This document shows positions 36,836-37,114 of a stretch of 37,114 nt of DNA, one piece after another. The stretch spans positions 1 through 37,114 of the forward strand of contig NZ_LZFW01000019.1 of the NCBI RefSeq assembly GCF_001676025.1, read 5' to 3'. The number at the start of each line of letters is the position of its first letter. The first letter of the stretch is position 1. Source of the stretch: Vibrio sp. UCD-FRSSP16_30. GTDB taxonomy: Bacteria > Pseudomonadota > Gammaproteobacteria > Enterobacterales > Vibrionaceae. The notes under the pieces are model-generated. The model searched no databases. It saw only the letters and a program-made list of their open reading frames with translations, and had not been told where the DNA came from. The position numbers were made by a program, and so were the translations under genes.

Positions 36836-37114
36836 GAGACTGTCCTAAATTCTGTGTAACTGCCTACACTTAATGCCGTAATGGCTAAGGAAAGGCAACA
36901 TGGATAAGAAAGCACTTGAAGCTTTTGCTAAAGAAGCAGCAAAAGGAATTAAAAGCCCTGAAGATTTAACCGAATTCAGTCAGATGCTCAAAAAGATCAC
37001 TGTTGAAGCAGCTCTCAATGCTGAAATGGATGAGCATCTTGGCTACGAAAAACACCAACAATCCAAATCAAAAAACAGCCGTAACGGAAAGAGCAGCAAG
37101 CGGATCAAAACCGA
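36836..37114 (+). mobile_element. IS256-family insertion sequence, left end (cut by window end)
   Basis: The probable left inverted repeat starts at about 36836 with GAGACTGTCCTAAATTCTGT, the form seen at IS256-type ends, and a transposase gene follows at 36900. The right end and target duplication are outside the window. The 47 bases between the yjaG terminator and 36836 (containing ATACCAATCGTAGTAAATC) may belong to a dispersed repeat or to the element itself; the boundary is not fixed. Confidence 0.8.
36900..37114 (+). CDS. IS256-family (mutator-type) transposase, N-terminal fragment
   Basis: The transposase is a DDE enzyme that moves the element through a circular intermediate. Only the first 71 codons are present. 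They show the family start (MDKKALEAFAKEAAKGI), the EAALNAEMDEHLGYEKH motif typical of IS256 transposases, and a basic SKNSRNGKSSKRIKT stretch. The DDE catalytic residues lie beyond the window. AAGGAAAGG precedes the ATG. Intactness cannot be judged. Confidence 0.92.
   Translation, partial: MDKKALEAFAKEAAKGIKSPEDLTEFSQMLKKITVEAALNAEMDEHLGYEKHQQSKSKNSRNGKSSKRIKT

Noticed and set aside
1..37114. CRISPR array or prophage
   Set aside because: No regularly spaced repeats and no phage structural or integrase genes were seen.

Overview
The window looks like one contig from a low-GC gamma-proteobacterium of the family Vibrionaceae (Vibrio or Aliivibrio type). Grounds: the rpoBC/ribosomal-protein block, SecE and NusG sequences, two tandem LpxL-type acyltransferases next to slmA, and housekeeping proteins that are close to E. 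coli in length and motif numbering (RpoB D516/H526/S531 and RpoC D460/D462/D464 fall on the E. coli residue numbers). The species is not determined. Both ends sit in sequences that are normally multicopy (an EF-Tu gene and an IS256-family insertion sequence), so the contig probably ends where assembly was blocked by repeats.

Layout. 1-12.6 kb: translation/transcription supercluster on the + strand: tuf (3' end), secE-nusG, rplK-rplA, rplJ-rplL-rpoB-rpoC, with visible promoters, structured leaders, an attenuator and terminators. 12.7-15.5 kb: rsd (anti-sigma factor, - strand), then nudC and hemE (+). 15.6-20.0 kb: a - strand group for cell envelope, division and nucleotides: coaBC, dut, slmA and two lipid A acyltransferases. 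20.1-24.6 kb: radC (+), convergent with a stringent-response operon gmk-rpoZ-spoT-trmH (-). 24.6-32.6 kb: an accessory stretch between gmk and yicC with an exported metallo-beta-lactamase-fold protein plus a two-domain DUF1566 protein, a BluB-type DMB synthase, a 1048-residue PLD-nuclease/SF2-helicase/DUF3427 protein, and a HigBA toxin-antitoxin pair bracketed by ~80-bp direct repeats. 32.6-36.8 kb: yicC (-), rph and pyrE (+) with a pyrE attenuator, a D-2-hydroxyacid dehydrogenase (-) and yjaG (+). 36.8 kb to end: the left end of an IS256-family element.

How it fits together. Much of the window concerns making and controlling RNA polymerase and ribosomes: core subunits beta, beta-prime and omega, NusG, Rsd, and SpoT, which sets ppGpp. 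The rplK and rplJ promoters have GC-rich discriminators of the type expected to respond to ppGpp. The order of the coaBC-radC and pyrE-rph-yicC-gmk-spoT-trmH blocks looks circularly permuted compared with E. coli from memory, with a tight join between radC and trmH.

Most likely places for something new: the gmk-yicC accessory region (defence-like helicase, direct-repeat-bracketed TA cassette, exported MBL/DUF1566 pair), and the matching inverted repeats that enclose the -10 elements of both ribosomal-protein promoters. No CRISPR array, tRNA or rRNA gene was seen.
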